In this document: positions 1-7,540 of the stretch, one piece after another
How the letters are laid out: each line of letters starts with the position of its first letter
Numbering within the stretch: position 1 is the stretch's first letter
Source: JADJNW01 sp964526645
Lineage (GTDB): Bacteria > Bacteroidota > Bacteroidia > Chitinophagales > Saprospiraceae
Assembly (NCBI GenBank): GCA_964526645.1
Contig: CAZGJN010000009.1
Coordinates: forward strand, 1 to 64,000
Length of the DNA stretch: 64,000 bases
Direction: 5' to 3'
Translations under genes and position numbers: made by a program
The notes under the pieces: model-generated
Told to the model about the DNA's origin: nothing
The model's input: the letters and a program-made list of their open reading frames with translations, nothing else
Database searches by the model: none

Positions 1-368
1 AATCGGCTGTAATAAGGCACAAAATCCACTTTTGAAGCGTTAAAGTCAATAGTGAATCCAACACCTAATAAATTATCATAGGCACCAATACCAAGCCTTT
101 CTGAGAACATAGTATTAATCGGCTTTCCAAAAAATTCTTCGCTTTTATTAGTAAAATCCGCTATCGTCAAAGCGTCAACATATTCCTTAGAAAAAGGAAA
201 ATTCTTATACTTTCCTGCTATGCCGATAAGCGGAAATGGATTCTCGGGGTAGAGAATCCACTCTTTTATAGTTTCAATCTTAATAAAATTAAATTCATAA
301 TACATAGAACATCGGACTATGCTATTATGCCTTCTATTTTTCTTCCAATTTATGAATTGTTCAATCAT
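1..368 (-). CDS. Partial ORF, possible immunity protein
   Basis: An open frame of 122 codons starts with ATG at 368 and runs off the left edge without a stop (MIEQFINWKKNRRHN...). Its ATG overlaps the stop of the upstream ORF in the string ATGATTGA (361-368), the spacing of a translationally coupled pair. The visible part is soluble, rich in aromatic and charged residues, with no signal peptide or membrane segment. I do not recognise the family. Sitting directly behind a nuclease-like ORF in the same operon suggests an immunity protein, which is inference from context only. Confidence 0.6.
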   Translation of the reverse strand, partial: MIEQFINWKKNRRHNSIVRCSMYYEFNFIKIETIKEWILYPENPFPLIGIAGKYKNFPFSKEYVDALTIADFTNKSEEFFGKPINTMFSERLGIGAYDNLLGVGFTIDFNASKVDFVPYYSR

Positions 369-744
369 TAAAAATACCAATTTGAAGGTTCATACTACTA
401 TATTGGGGTTTAGCAGGATCGTTAATAATTCCTCCTATTATTTCCGTTAATCTATTGATATGTATGTCACTGCCTGGAGGGATCATTACATCTAATCTTG
501 TGCTACTAAATGATAGCCCATTCCAGCCATTATTTTTAGCCGTGACCAATTGATCCAACCCTTCTCTTATTTTAGCTCTAAAGTTACTGATTTGACTGGC
601 GTTATTTGTATCTACTGTTTTAATCGTTTTTAACTGTACTCCCAGCCCATTGAGGTGAAAATCAATCGGTCCATTCATTTCACGGGCGGCATTTGCCCAT
701 GTATAATTTTTGTAACGACTGTATGTAAGTAGTTCTTCCAGCAT
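361..744 (-). CDS. Small nuclease-like protein, possible toxin domain
   Basis: A 127-residue soluble protein. Residues 23-41 (EMNGPIDFHLNGLGVQLKT) resemble the core of PD-(D/E)xK nucleases, with Asp28 followed by a Q37-x-K39 pair as in the D...(E/Q)xK arrangement. Polymorphic-toxin and restriction-type nucleases often look like this, but no family match could be run. In-frame sequence upstream of the ATG reaches a TGA after about a dozen codons, so there is no N-terminal delivery domain here; this is either a compact protein or the detached end of a larger toxin. It overlaps the next ORF by 8 bases. Confidence 0.6.
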   Translation of the reverse strand: MLEELLTYSRYKNYTWANAAREMNGPIDFHLNGLGVQLKTIKTVDTNNASQISNFRAKIREGLDQLVTAKNNGWNGLSFSSTRLDVMIPPGSDIHINRLTEIIGGIINDPAKPQYSSMNLQIGIFND

Positions 745-920
745 TAAATATGTAGCAATTTCACAAAAAACCGCTCCTCTTTTTCACAAAAACTGTTTTT
801 TTCTTGCTTTTGAAAAAACTTCAACAAGCGGGTATTTTTTATTTTCAAATTTTAAAAAATCACAACTAAATCCTTGTTTTATTGTTTAATTTGTAATTTT
901 TTTAAAAAATTTATGATAAA
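745..920. other. AT-rich intergenic region
   Basis: Very AT-rich non-coding DNA between the divergent nuclease-like gene and the tRNA-like RNA gene. It contains T- and A-runs and probably carries promoters in both directions. No open frame or repeat is convincing. Confidence 0.5.
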
Positions 921-953
921 TTTGCAAGAAAACGGAATTTTACTGTATATTTG
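921..953 (+). promoter_or_regulatory. Bacteroidota-type promoter of the tRNA-like RNA
   Basis: TTTG at 921-924 is followed after 21 bases by TATATTTG at 946-953. This matches the Bacteroidota housekeeping pattern TTG-N(about 19)-TAnnTTTG. A start about 7 bases downstream would place the 5' end some 30 bases before the acceptor stem of the RNA. A second -7-like box, TAAATTTG, overlaps the -33 element at 917-924. Confidence 0.65.
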
Positions 954-991
954 TATTGTCAATTAAAAGAGATTGAGACAATTCATAACAA

Positions 992-1151
992 TGTGAGGTG
1001 ATGAAACTTCGGCAGCCATGCCCTCTTGTCTCGGGGGTGGGGATTCAGAAATAAAGACAGCGTATAGCCGGTAATTCCGACAGGGGTTGACCACCAAACT
1101 TGCACTGCTCCTAATCTCCTCGTGAAGGTTCGAATCCTTCCCTCACAGCCA
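992..1151 (+). ncRNA. tRNA-like structured RNA of about 160 nt
   Basis: The 3' end folds like a tRNA: T-arm GAAGG-TTCGAAT-CCTTC (1124-1140), then CCTCACA (1141-1147), a G discriminator and an encoded CCA (1149-1151). CCTCACA pairs over 7 bp with TGTGAGG at 992-998. The roughly 125 nt between acceptor strand and T-arm replace normal D and anticodon arms. GGGGATT near 1037-1043 can pair with AATCTCC just before the T-arm, as helix 2 does in tmRNA. Yet the RNA is under half the usual tmRNA length, I find no ALAA-type tag reading frame, and the acceptor lacks the G3-U70 pair that alanylation needs. It has its own promoter and terminator. It may be a reduced tmRNA-like RNA or an undescribed tRNA-like RNA. 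Confidence 0.65.
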
Positions 1152-1152
1152 T

Positions 1153-1185
1153 AGCCCTTGATGTCCCCCGTCCGAGGGCTTTTTT
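1153..1185 (+). terminator. Rho-independent terminator of the tRNA-like RNA
   Basis: AGCCCTTG (1153-1160) pairs with CGAGGGCT (1173-1180), an 8-bp stem with one G-U, followed by a run of T. It starts two bases after the encoded CCA, fixing the 3' end of the RNA transcript. Confidence 0.85.
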
Positions 1186-1242
1186 ATGACTCATACCAGA
1201 TGGCAGCGTTACAGCGTTATCTTTTGAAAAATAGTAATCGCT

Positions 1243-2043
1243 TTGCGTGTCCCTTTTTATCTTCCTTTTTTTTTATTCCCTGCCTGTTTGCTTGCGCAGG
1301 CGGGACTTCCAGCGCTGCCGATTCTCTACCTTCCTGTACATACGAAGGCTTTCACCACCGACAAACTCCAGCAAATCTACGCCGTCACGCCTAAAAACGA
1401 GGTCGTCAAATACGCACCCGATGGCAAGGAACTGTACCGTTTTAGCAATAATATTCTGGGGGATTTAACTTACCTGGATGCAAGCGATCCGTTCAATTTA
1501 CTTTTGTATTATGCAGATTATCAAATTATTATAACACTTGACCGCACTTTAAATAAAACTGGCGAATTGAATTTATTGGATGCTAATGCCTTGCAAGTGA
1601 GTGCTATCGGTATGAGCAATGATGGTAATATTTGGCTCTACGATCAAGCGGCTTTCCGGCTGCGAAAGGTAGATCAAAACGGCAAAACTTTATCCGAAAG
1701 CCAAAATCTAAGCCTGCTGCTGCCCCAAGCGCCGAGACCGACGCAGCTCTTCGCCCGCGATAATTGGGTGTATCTCTGCGACCCCGACTTGGGTATTCTG
1801 GTGTTTAATAATTTTGGGCAATACGACAAAACCCTTGATTTAAAAGGCATCTACGCATTTCAAATCCTGGAAAATCGAATTTTTTTCCGTGAAGGAAATC
1901 GCTTGAAAGCTTATGATTTAAAATCTTTTTTAATATCTGAAATTTTTTTGCCAGAGGGCATAGAAGCAGAAGATGATGTACAAATTCAGCAAAATCGCTT
2001 GTTTGTGAAGAAGGAAAATAAGATTGAAATTTATACATTCTGA
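1243..2043 (+). CDS. Secreted beta-propeller-like protein
   Basis: 266 residues with a signal peptide ending near LLAQAG, followed by repeated strand-rich segments of about 40-45 residues (IYAVTPKNEVVKYAPDGKEL, NIWLYDQAAFRLRKVDQNGK, NRIFFREGNRLKAYDLK). They resemble NHL/six-bladed propellers; conserved proteins of this type occur in Bacteroidota, function unknown. The start is uncertain. The frame used opens with TTG at 1243, whereas an ATG at 1200 in another frame would join the same protein if the T9 run at 1266-1274 had one T fewer. It converges on the ATP-grasp cluster. Confidence 0.75.
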   Translation: MRVPFYLPFFLFPACLLAQAGLPALPILYLPVHTKAFTTDKLQQIYAVTPKNEVVKYAPDGKELYRFSNNILGDLTYLDASDPFNLLLYYADYQIIITLDRTLNKTGELNLLDANALQVSAIGMSNDGNIWLYDQAAFRLRKVDQNGKTLSESQNLSLLLPQAPRPTQLFARDNWVYLCDPDLGILVFNNFGQYDKTLDLKGIYAFQILENRIFFREGNRLKAYDLKSFLISEIFLPEGIEAEDDVQIQQNRLFVKKENKIEIYTF

Positions 2044-2062
2044 TGCCGAATGCCATTCGGCG

Positions 2063-3256
2063 CTACTGCTCAAAAAAACCAATGCTGCCCCCCACCCAAG
2101 TCCTGCCTTTGTTCTGGCGCACACCGATCATCTCTGCTTTGGCGAGACGCACCAAATTTGTCAATAATTCCGGGCGCTCCGCGTCGTCTTCCCACACAAG
2201 GAGCATCCGCACTTCGGCTTTGGCGGGGTCGTCAAGCGTAGGAATAGCAGGCACATATTGCACTTTTTTTTGCAATATAAAATTGGAGCGATCTTCGATT
2301 TTGTCAATATCCGCCTGGGTTGGATGGATGATCACGCCCATGCCTGCGAAGGAAAATAAGGGTTTCAGCACAAAGTCATCCAAATTTTTAGGAATTTCGG
2401 TCAAATCGCTCAGGAAATAAGATTCCGGCACGTATTTGCTTTTCAAAAACGGCAGCGTATGCTTGCTGATGCGGAAAAACCAGTTGGGATGCCCCACCCA
2501 ATGCACGTCGAGGTCATCGGTGAAAGCAAAATCCATGTTCAAATCCTTGCGCTGGAGTAGCTCATCAAATATAACGCGATTATAAATGCGTTCTATCTTG
2601 ATCTTCTTCCCTTTATCGTTGTTGTAAAAGAGACTTTTACCTTCTTTTTTCAAGTCCGTGACACAAACCATCGGCAACCCAATTTGTTTTTTTGCTACAA
2701 AAAAATCAATGGCTGTACCCTGCTTTTCGGGTTCAATTTCCAATAGAATCGTGCCTTTCGGGTCGCTATTGCCGTAAAGGATTTTTTTCAGTTTATTCAA
2801 ATAACTCGTTTCATCATGATTGTGAAACAAATGTGTCAAATGGTTAGGAATATCAAAGAATTGGCGGTAAGCATTAGCCACCATATTTTGCCAAAAGAAA
2901 AGCGACGGGAAGCCTTGTATTTCAATTAGTTGCGGAATTAATTCTCCATTTTCACCTTGGCAAATGCCAAAGTCAATCACCAAAAAAGTGGTATGTGGTG
3001 TTTCGTTTGGCACAACTTGACCGGGCTGCAACGCGCCGTCAGAATACGCTTTAAAATCCGGTCGCATTAAGAAACTCGTAATTTCATCACAAGCTTTTAA
3101 GAGCTTGTTTTTCAAATCATTGGGAATAAAAACAGGCGTTTCGCACACATGAAAAGGCGGGCGATGGTGGTATTGCGCTTCGATCCAGTCGAGCATCGCA
3201 TCGTACTGTTCTTGCTTAAAATTTTGATTGAACTCCCGTCTTAGGTGTGCTATCAT
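2063..3256 (-). CDS. ATP-grasp-like ligase (glutathionylspermidine-synthase type)
   Basis: 397 residues, soluble. The C-terminal third carries ATP-grasp-like features: a Lys in FVLKPLFSFAGMGV followed by a glycine-rich turn, then QKKVQYVP and AEVRMLLVW strands. The N-terminal part (QYHHRPPFHVCETPVF, VIDFGICQGENGELIPQLIEIQGFPSL) resembles circularly permuted ATP-grasp or glutathionylspermidine-synthase-like proteins. Such enzymes make amide or peptide bonds via acyl-phosphates. It is the last gene of a minus-strand run, 22 bases behind a glutamine amidotransferase, which fits an amide-forming pathway. Substrate unknown. Confidence 0.7.
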   Translation of the reverse strand: MIAHLRREFNQNFKQEQYDAMLDWIEAQYHHRPPFHVCETPVFIPNDLKNKLLKACDEITSFLMRPDFKAYSDGALQPGQVVPNETPHTTFLVIDFGICQGENGELIPQLIEIQGFPSLFFWQNMVANAYRQFFDIPNHLTHLFHNHDETSYLNKLKKILYGNSDPKGTILLEIEPEKQGTAIDFFVAKKQIGLPMVCVTDLKKEGKSLFYNNDKGKKIKIERIYNRVIFDELLQRKDLNMDFAFTDDLDVHWVGHPNWFFRISKHTLPFLKSKYVPESYFLSDLTEIPKNLDDFVLKPLFSFAGMGVIIHPTQADIDKIEDRSNFILQKKVQYVPAIPTLDDPAKAEVRMLLVWEDDAERPELLTNLVRLAKAEMIGVRQNKGRTWVGGSIGFFEQ

Positions 3257-3278
3257 CTCCTCTCAACTTTAATTATTT

Positions 3279-4109
3279 TCATACCAAAACCCCTTCGCGC
3301 TTTACTGCTCTGATCGCTCGACTCAAAAACAAAGGCAGAATAATATTATGAGTCAGTTCAATTTTGTCTGAATCACGCAGATGGTCAATCATATCGAGGT
3401 ATTTTTTTTCGCCGTGTTCTTCCACAATTGTTTTGCGGCGCTCCGGATCGAGGAAGTGTACGAGCATCCCATCAGGGTCAGCTTCCGGGTGGAATTGGGT
3501 GCCGATGATTTCATCCGAAAAGCGAATTGCCATCAGCGCACGTTCCAGCGGCACATGGGGCCGGATTTTTTCCAAACACAAAATCTCTGCGCCCATATCA
3601 TCCAGTATTTCTAAATTAGGTTGTACAACTTGCCAATCCCGAAAATCAGCTACGTAAAAGGGATTCGGAAGCCCATCAAACAAAGGCTCCATGATGCCCA
3701 TATCGGTTTTGTGTACTGGGAAGGTGCCAAATGATCGCGATTTGCGGCGAATTACCTCCCCTACTTTGAAGTGGATGCAAGCCATCTGAAACGAATGACA
3801 AATAAAAAAGACGTGCTTTTTGGGATTACCCGGTATCAAATTCCAGCTCCAAACTGCGTCCATCCAATCAAAATACCTCGCATCCCAATGTCCATCGCTT
3901 TCATGTGGGCTGCCGGGTCCGCCGGTCGAGATGTAGATGTCAAAGTCCATTCCTGGCACTTCTGCCTTCGCGCGCACGTTGAACAACTCCCAGTCCACTT
4001 GTCCATCAAATCGGTTGATAATGCTTTTGATCGCTCGCATTCCCTGATTCGGCTCGTCATTGTACATATCAAGGATTGCCAGTTTTACCTTTTGCATGGT
4101 TTTCTCCAT
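3279..4109 (-). CDS. Class I glutamine amidotransferase (GMP-synthase-like)
   Basis: 276 residues. The Cys-His-Glu triad is visible: Cys104 in FFICHSFQ, His207 and Glu209 in GTQFHPEAD. The oxyanion turn YISTGGPGSP is also present. The nucleophile elbow is CHSFQ rather than the usual C-x-G, so the elbow is atypical though the triad is intact. The family hydrolyses glutamine to supply ammonia, or acts as a related gamma-glutamyl hydrolase. The C-terminal 60 residues extend beyond the domain. Lying between two ATP-grasp-type genes, it is likely to supply an amine or remove a glutamyl group in the same pathway. An alternative start is Met5. Confidence 0.8.
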   Translation of the reverse strand: MEKTMQKVKLAILDMYNDEPNQGMRAIKSIINRFDGQVDWELFNVRAKAEVPGMDFDIYISTGGPGSPHESDGHWDARYFDWMDAVWSWNLIPGNPKKHVFFICHSFQMACIHFKVGEVIRRKSRSFGTFPVHKTDMGIMEPLFDGLPNPFYVADFRDWQVVQPNLEILDDMGAEILCLEKIRPHVPLERALMAIRFSDEIIGTQFHPEADPDGMLVHFLDPERRKTIVEEHGEKKYLDMIDHLRDSDKIELTHNIILPLFLSRAIRAVKREGVLV

Positions 4110-4202
4110 TTATAAAGCCAATAAAGATTCTAAATGAATCCTGCTGTTTTTTTGTTTAAAACAATTTTAATCGGCTTTTGGCTGTATGTTTATTTGCCTA
4201 AC

Positions 4203-4233
4203 AATATGGCGCATTTTAAAAATGTGCCATATT
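4203..4233. repeat. Short near-perfect palindrome (REP-like), copy 1
   Basis: A 14-bp stem, AATATGGCGCATTT against AAATGTGCCATATT, with a three-base loop and one G-U position. The core ATATGGCGYATTT recurs as a second palindrome at 31064-31094. It lies between two minus-strand genes and has no T-tail, so it is not a standard terminator. Confidence 0.7.
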
Positions 4234-4304
4234 ATTTTGGACGTATGCTCCGCTTCTTTGTCACCTTTTTAAAATTACCCCATCACCTTAGCTCCCTCTC
4301 TCTG

Positions 4305-5297
4305 TTACTTGGTCTTTTTAGTCACCTTCTTCTCCGCAGCCGGGGGTGCTGAAATTTTCCCTGCCACTGCATCCTGCATAAAAGTACCCCAGGTCAGGTT
4401 GTTATGCCCATCCTGGTGCGCTTGTGCACGTTCGATGGCATAATTGGCGGCAGTTTCTACCACCCAATCAAAATTTTCTTGCCCTACGGAGCCTACCTCT
4501 GCATCTGGTGCCGGATTGCAAAAATCAATCGCAATAGGAATGCCATCGCGTACCGCAAATTCAACAGTATTAAAATCATAGCCCAATGCTCGGCACAAGC
4601 GCAGGGTGTAATCCTCCATCGTCTGAATCAAAGAATCCGGTACGTCGTGCTTCACTGCGTAGCGCAAATGATGCGGATTGCGTGGCTCATAGTGCATAAT
4701 TCTTACATGTTTCCCGCCGATGCCGTAGCAACGGAAATAAGAATTAAAATCAATGGCTTCTTGCAGGAGCATCACCAACTGCCCTGTTTCATTGTATTTT
4801 GCAAAAAAATCGTTGACGGTATTCAATTTGTACACGTGCTTCCAGCCACCACCTGCGAAGGGCTTCATGAATGCGGGAAAACCTACGTACTCAAACATGC
4901 CATCCCAATCCAAAGGAAATGCCAGGTTGGAAAACGACTCCGCTTTGGTATCATCGGGGCGGTCTTTGGAAGGCAGAATCACGGTTTTGGGTACTGGCAC
5001 ACCGATGTGAACGGCTAAAGCATTGTTAAAAAATTTTTCATCGGCGCTCCACCAGAAAGGATTGTTAATCACTGCGGTACCTGTCAATGCTGCGTTTTTC
5101 AAATAAGCGCGATAAAAAGGTACATCCTGCGAAATGCGATCCACGATCACGGCATACTCCGTAGCGGCACCTTGTTGCACTTGCGCAATATTCACAGGCT
5201 CAGCACTGATGCCCTTTATTTTTTTGGAATTAATTCTTTCTACAAAAGCAGTGGGGAACGAGCGCTCCCATCCAAAGAGGATTCCGATTTTTTTCAT
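4305..5297 (-). CDS. ATP-grasp domain ligase (RimK/DdlB-like)
   Basis: 330 residues. The order is that of a classical ATP-grasp: an N-terminal Rossmann-like half (KKIGILFGWERSFP), a central Lys strand with glycine loop (FPAFMKPFAGGGWKHVY), the hinge VMLLQEAIDF, and the metal-binding end FAVRDGIPIAIDFCNPAPD. The last 20 residues are a lysine/alanine-rich tail. The family ligates a carboxylate to an amine or thiol with ATP. It follows the esterase gene by 181 bases on the same strand, across a quasi-palindromic spacer. Partner substrates are unknown. Confidence 0.82.
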   Translation of the reverse strand: MKKIGILFGWERSFPTAFVERINSKKIKGISAEPVNIAQVQQGAATEYAVIVDRISQDVPFYRAYLKNAALTGTAVINNPFWWSADEKFFNNALAVHIGVPVPKTVILPSKDRPDDTKAESFSNLAFPLDWDGMFEYVGFPAFMKPFAGGGWKHVYKLNTVNDFFAKYNETGQLVMLLQEAIDFNSYFRCYGIGGKHVRIMHYEPRNPHHLRYAVKHDVPDSLIQTMEDYTLRLCRALGYDFNTVEFAVRDGIPIAIDFCNPAPDAEVGSVGQENFDWVVETAANYAIERAQAHQDGHNNLTWGTFMQDAVAGKISAPPAAEKKVTKKTK

Positions 5298-5407
5298 AAG
5301 GATTTATAATTATTTTGGCGTTCGGTATTCAATCATAAGCAAATATATCATTTCAAATGGGTTGTCAAATAAATATTTTGAGGAATATTTTTAGAGTCAG
5401 AAGTTGC

Positions 5408-5462
5408 GAGCTACAAGCAGCAAGTTGTCCGCTCTTTTCTTGCAACTTGCCGCTCACAGCTT
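5408..5462. repeat. Quasi-palindromic spacer A
   Basis: The left arm GAGCTACAAGCAGCAAGTTG (5408-5427) faces the imperfect complement CAACTTGCCGCTCACAGCTT (5443-5462). Each arm is itself made of short repeated words of the AGCTnnAAGC type. It lies between the ATP-grasp and esterase genes. Confidence 0.7.
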
Positions 5463-5478
5463 ACTGCTCCTCCTTATA

Positions 5479-6183
5479 TCAAATCAAGCTCAAATAATGC
5501 GGAAACATCTCGCGCCACAAGGGCCAGTCGTGGTTTTTCCAGCCGCGCATATCGAGCCAGTGCGGAATGTTTTTTTGCCTCAACAGATAGGATAAATGCT
5601 CGTTCGCCGGTCGGCAGATATCCCACTCGGAAGTACCCAGTACGATTTTCATGCGCCAGAGCTCAGGATGATTCAAGCCGTGTACAAAATCCACAGGATT
5701 ATTAAAATACACATTATCATCGTAATACCCGTCCATAAATATTTTAATATCAAAAGCGCCGCTCATGCTGTACAGATGGCTCACGGCATCGGGATGCTTG
5801 AGTGCAAAATTCGTTGCGTGATACCCCCCAAAACTCGCACCGGCTACTGCTACCTTACCCACGCCTGTATTCCAGCGAATACTTGGTACTACTTCTTCAT
5901 ACACCATTTTGTCGTACCATATATGATTCATCACCCGCTGTGCCGGGTGAATGCCCTTGTTGTACCAACTATAGCTGTCAATACTGTCGAGGCAAAACAA
6001 TTGCACAAAGCCCCGCTCTATAAACCAGCGCGCCGACTCGGTCAGCCCAAAATCCTTCGATTCGTAGTAGCGCCCCATCGAAGACGGAAAAATAATAACC
6101 GGATAGCCCTGATAGCCAAAAATCAACATTTCCATCTCTTTGCCCACATTGTGGGAGTACCAGCGATGATAGGTTTCTTTCAT
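5479..6183 (-). CDS. Alpha/beta-hydrolase (esterase family)
   Basis: 234 residues, the full length of a compact esterase. The nucleophile is Ser117 in GASFGG; Asp188 (SEWDICRP) and His218 (WKNHDW) are the likely remaining triad members. There is no signal peptide, so it should act in the cytoplasm. It resembles the Fes/EntE-like and esterase-D-type enzymes that cleave acyl or peptidyl esters. It is first in the minus-strand run with the ATP-grasp and amidotransferase genes, so it probably removes or transfers an acyl group in the same pathway. Confidence 0.82.
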   Translation of the reverse strand: MKETYHRWYSHNVGKEMEMLIFGYQGYPVIIFPSSMGRYYESKDFGLTESARWFIERGFVQLFCLDSIDSYSWYNKGIHPAQRVMNHIWYDKMVYEEVVPSIRWNTGVGKVAVAGASFGGYHATNFALKHPDAVSHLYSMSGAFDIKIFMDGYYDDNVYFNNPVDFVHGLNHPELWRMKIVLGTSEWDICRPANEHLSYLLRQKNIPHWLDMRGWKNHDWPLWREMFPHYLSLI

Positions 6184-6297
6184 GCTATTTTTTGGTTTAG
6201 GAAATTGTAAAATTCACACTTAGGCAAAAGTAAGGGATTTCTAAACAAAGCGATTAAATTTATCGTTTGAAAAAACGCATTCAAACAAAAGACATTC

Positions 6298-7164
6298 ATG
6301 CGATTGTTCAAAAGTATCGTTCCACCAGCAACTCGTATTTCCAATCGAATTACTTTCCGCGGCGCAAAAGGCATTGAAATTCAACATTTTGAAAATTTCC
6401 CCTCGCAAGCGCTCCAGCGCGAGGTGCGCGTAGAGGTGTTTTTGCCGCCGGGCTATTTTGAGGAGTCCACGGCTTATCCGGTGCTTTTTTTCAACGACGG
6501 GCAAGATATGCAAAGCATCCGGCTGGCGGATATCCTGGAAAGTTTGTACGCCAAAAATCATATTCCAAAAATCATAGTCGTAGCCATCCACGCCAACCAG
6601 GAGCGCATGAACGAGTACGGCATAGCCAGGGAAGCGGATTACAAAAAGCGCGGTGCCAAGGCGGGTCTTTTTACGCAATTCATTCTAAATGAGCTGATTC
6701 CGAATATCAAAAAACGCTATCGTTGCAGCGTCAAAGTAGCAGATTGGGCGTATGGCGGTTTTTCGCTTGGTGGGCTGTCGGCGTTTGACATTGTGTGGCA
6801 TCATCCCAATGTTTTCAGCAAAGTCGGCGTTTTTTCAGGTTCATTTTGGTGGCGCAGCAAGCCAGTTGACCCTGCTGATCCGGACGCGCATCGCATTTTG
6901 CATGATTTGTTGGAAAAAAGTCAAAAGCAAACAGGCTTGAAATTTTGGCTGCAAACGGGCACCGAAGACGAAGAAGAAGACCGAAATAACAATGGCATCA
7001 TTGATTCTATTGATGATACGCTCGATGTGATCAAAGCCTTGAAAAAACTGGGCTACCGCGAAGGCGACGACATCCATTATGTGGAGGTGAAAGGCGGGCA
7101 ACACAATCTGCCTACCTGGGCGAAGGCAATGCCGGTGTTTTTGCGCTGGGCGTTCGAAAAATAA
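6298..7164 (+). CDS. Putative esterase (alpha/beta-hydrolase)
   Basis: 288 residues. Ser156 sits in the elbow GGFSLGGLSAF and His269 in GGQHNLPTW; the esterase core with LPPGYFEESTAYPVLFFNDG at residues 49-68 is typical of the esterase D/Fes family. There is no clear signal peptide. It is divergent from the minus-strand esterase with 114 bases between starts, so both could share a regulatory region. It looks like the fifth member of the ATP-grasp/amidotransferase cluster. Confidence 0.8.
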   Translation: MRLFKSIVPPATRISNRITFRGAKGIEIQHFENFPSQALQREVRVEVFLPPGYFEESTAYPVLFFNDGQDMQSIRLADILESLYAKNHIPKIIVVAIHANQERMNEYGIAREADYKKRGAKAGLFTQFILNELIPNIKKRYRCSVKVADWAYGGFSLGGLSAFDIVWHHPNVFSKVGVFSGSFWWRSKPVDPADPDAHRILHDLLEKSQKQTGLKFWLQTGTEDEEEDRNNNGIIDSIDDTLDVIKALKKLGYREGDDIHYVEVKGGQHNLPTWAKAMPVFLRWAFEK

Positions 7165-7450
7165 GTTAAACTACCATTTTAAGTTCAAATAAAATATTTT
7201 GATGATAATTTGACTGTTAAATAATTAGATTTCGAGCAATCATCTTTAAAACTATCCGATTGCTCAACAACAAAATTATTATAAAGTAAATGGTAAAATT
7301 TTTTCAATAATAAATTACTTAGATTATAGTGTGCAAATTATATGATTTCCAATGTTGACAAAAATCACTCTTTTCATACCCACCTTATCACTTTTTTGAA
7401 AAATCAGATTGTGTAGATTGCTGTTGTTTGGATGATAGATATTAGAGCAC
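7165..7450. other. AT-rich intergenic region before the PFOR operon
   Basis: An AT-rich, non-coding stretch downstream of the plus-strand esterase and upstream of quasi-palindromic spacer B. No open frame, clear promoter box or intrinsic terminator is evident. It probably holds the operon promoter. Confidence 0.4.
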
Positions 7451-7533
7451 AGACAATAGACATTAGACGATAGACTTTAGACAAGAAAGTATAAGTCAAC
7501 GTCTTTAGTGCCAGTCTAATATCGCTAAAGTCT
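7451..7533. repeat. Quasi-palindromic spacer B
   Basis: Tandem AGAC-TTAG words (AGACATTAGACGATAGACTT, from about 7458) are followed after an 18-base gap by an imperfect complement (GTCTTTAGTGCCAGTCTAAT, from 7501). The element ends only 7 bases before the ATG of the GltD-like gene. Confidence 0.7.
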
Positions 7534-7540
7534 TACAAAA

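Noticed and set aside
992..1151. Ordinary tRNA or canonical tmRNA
   Set aside because: Too long for a tRNA and too short for tmRNA; no anticodon arm pairs and no ALAA-type tag frame is visible, so only 'tRNA-like RNA' was called.
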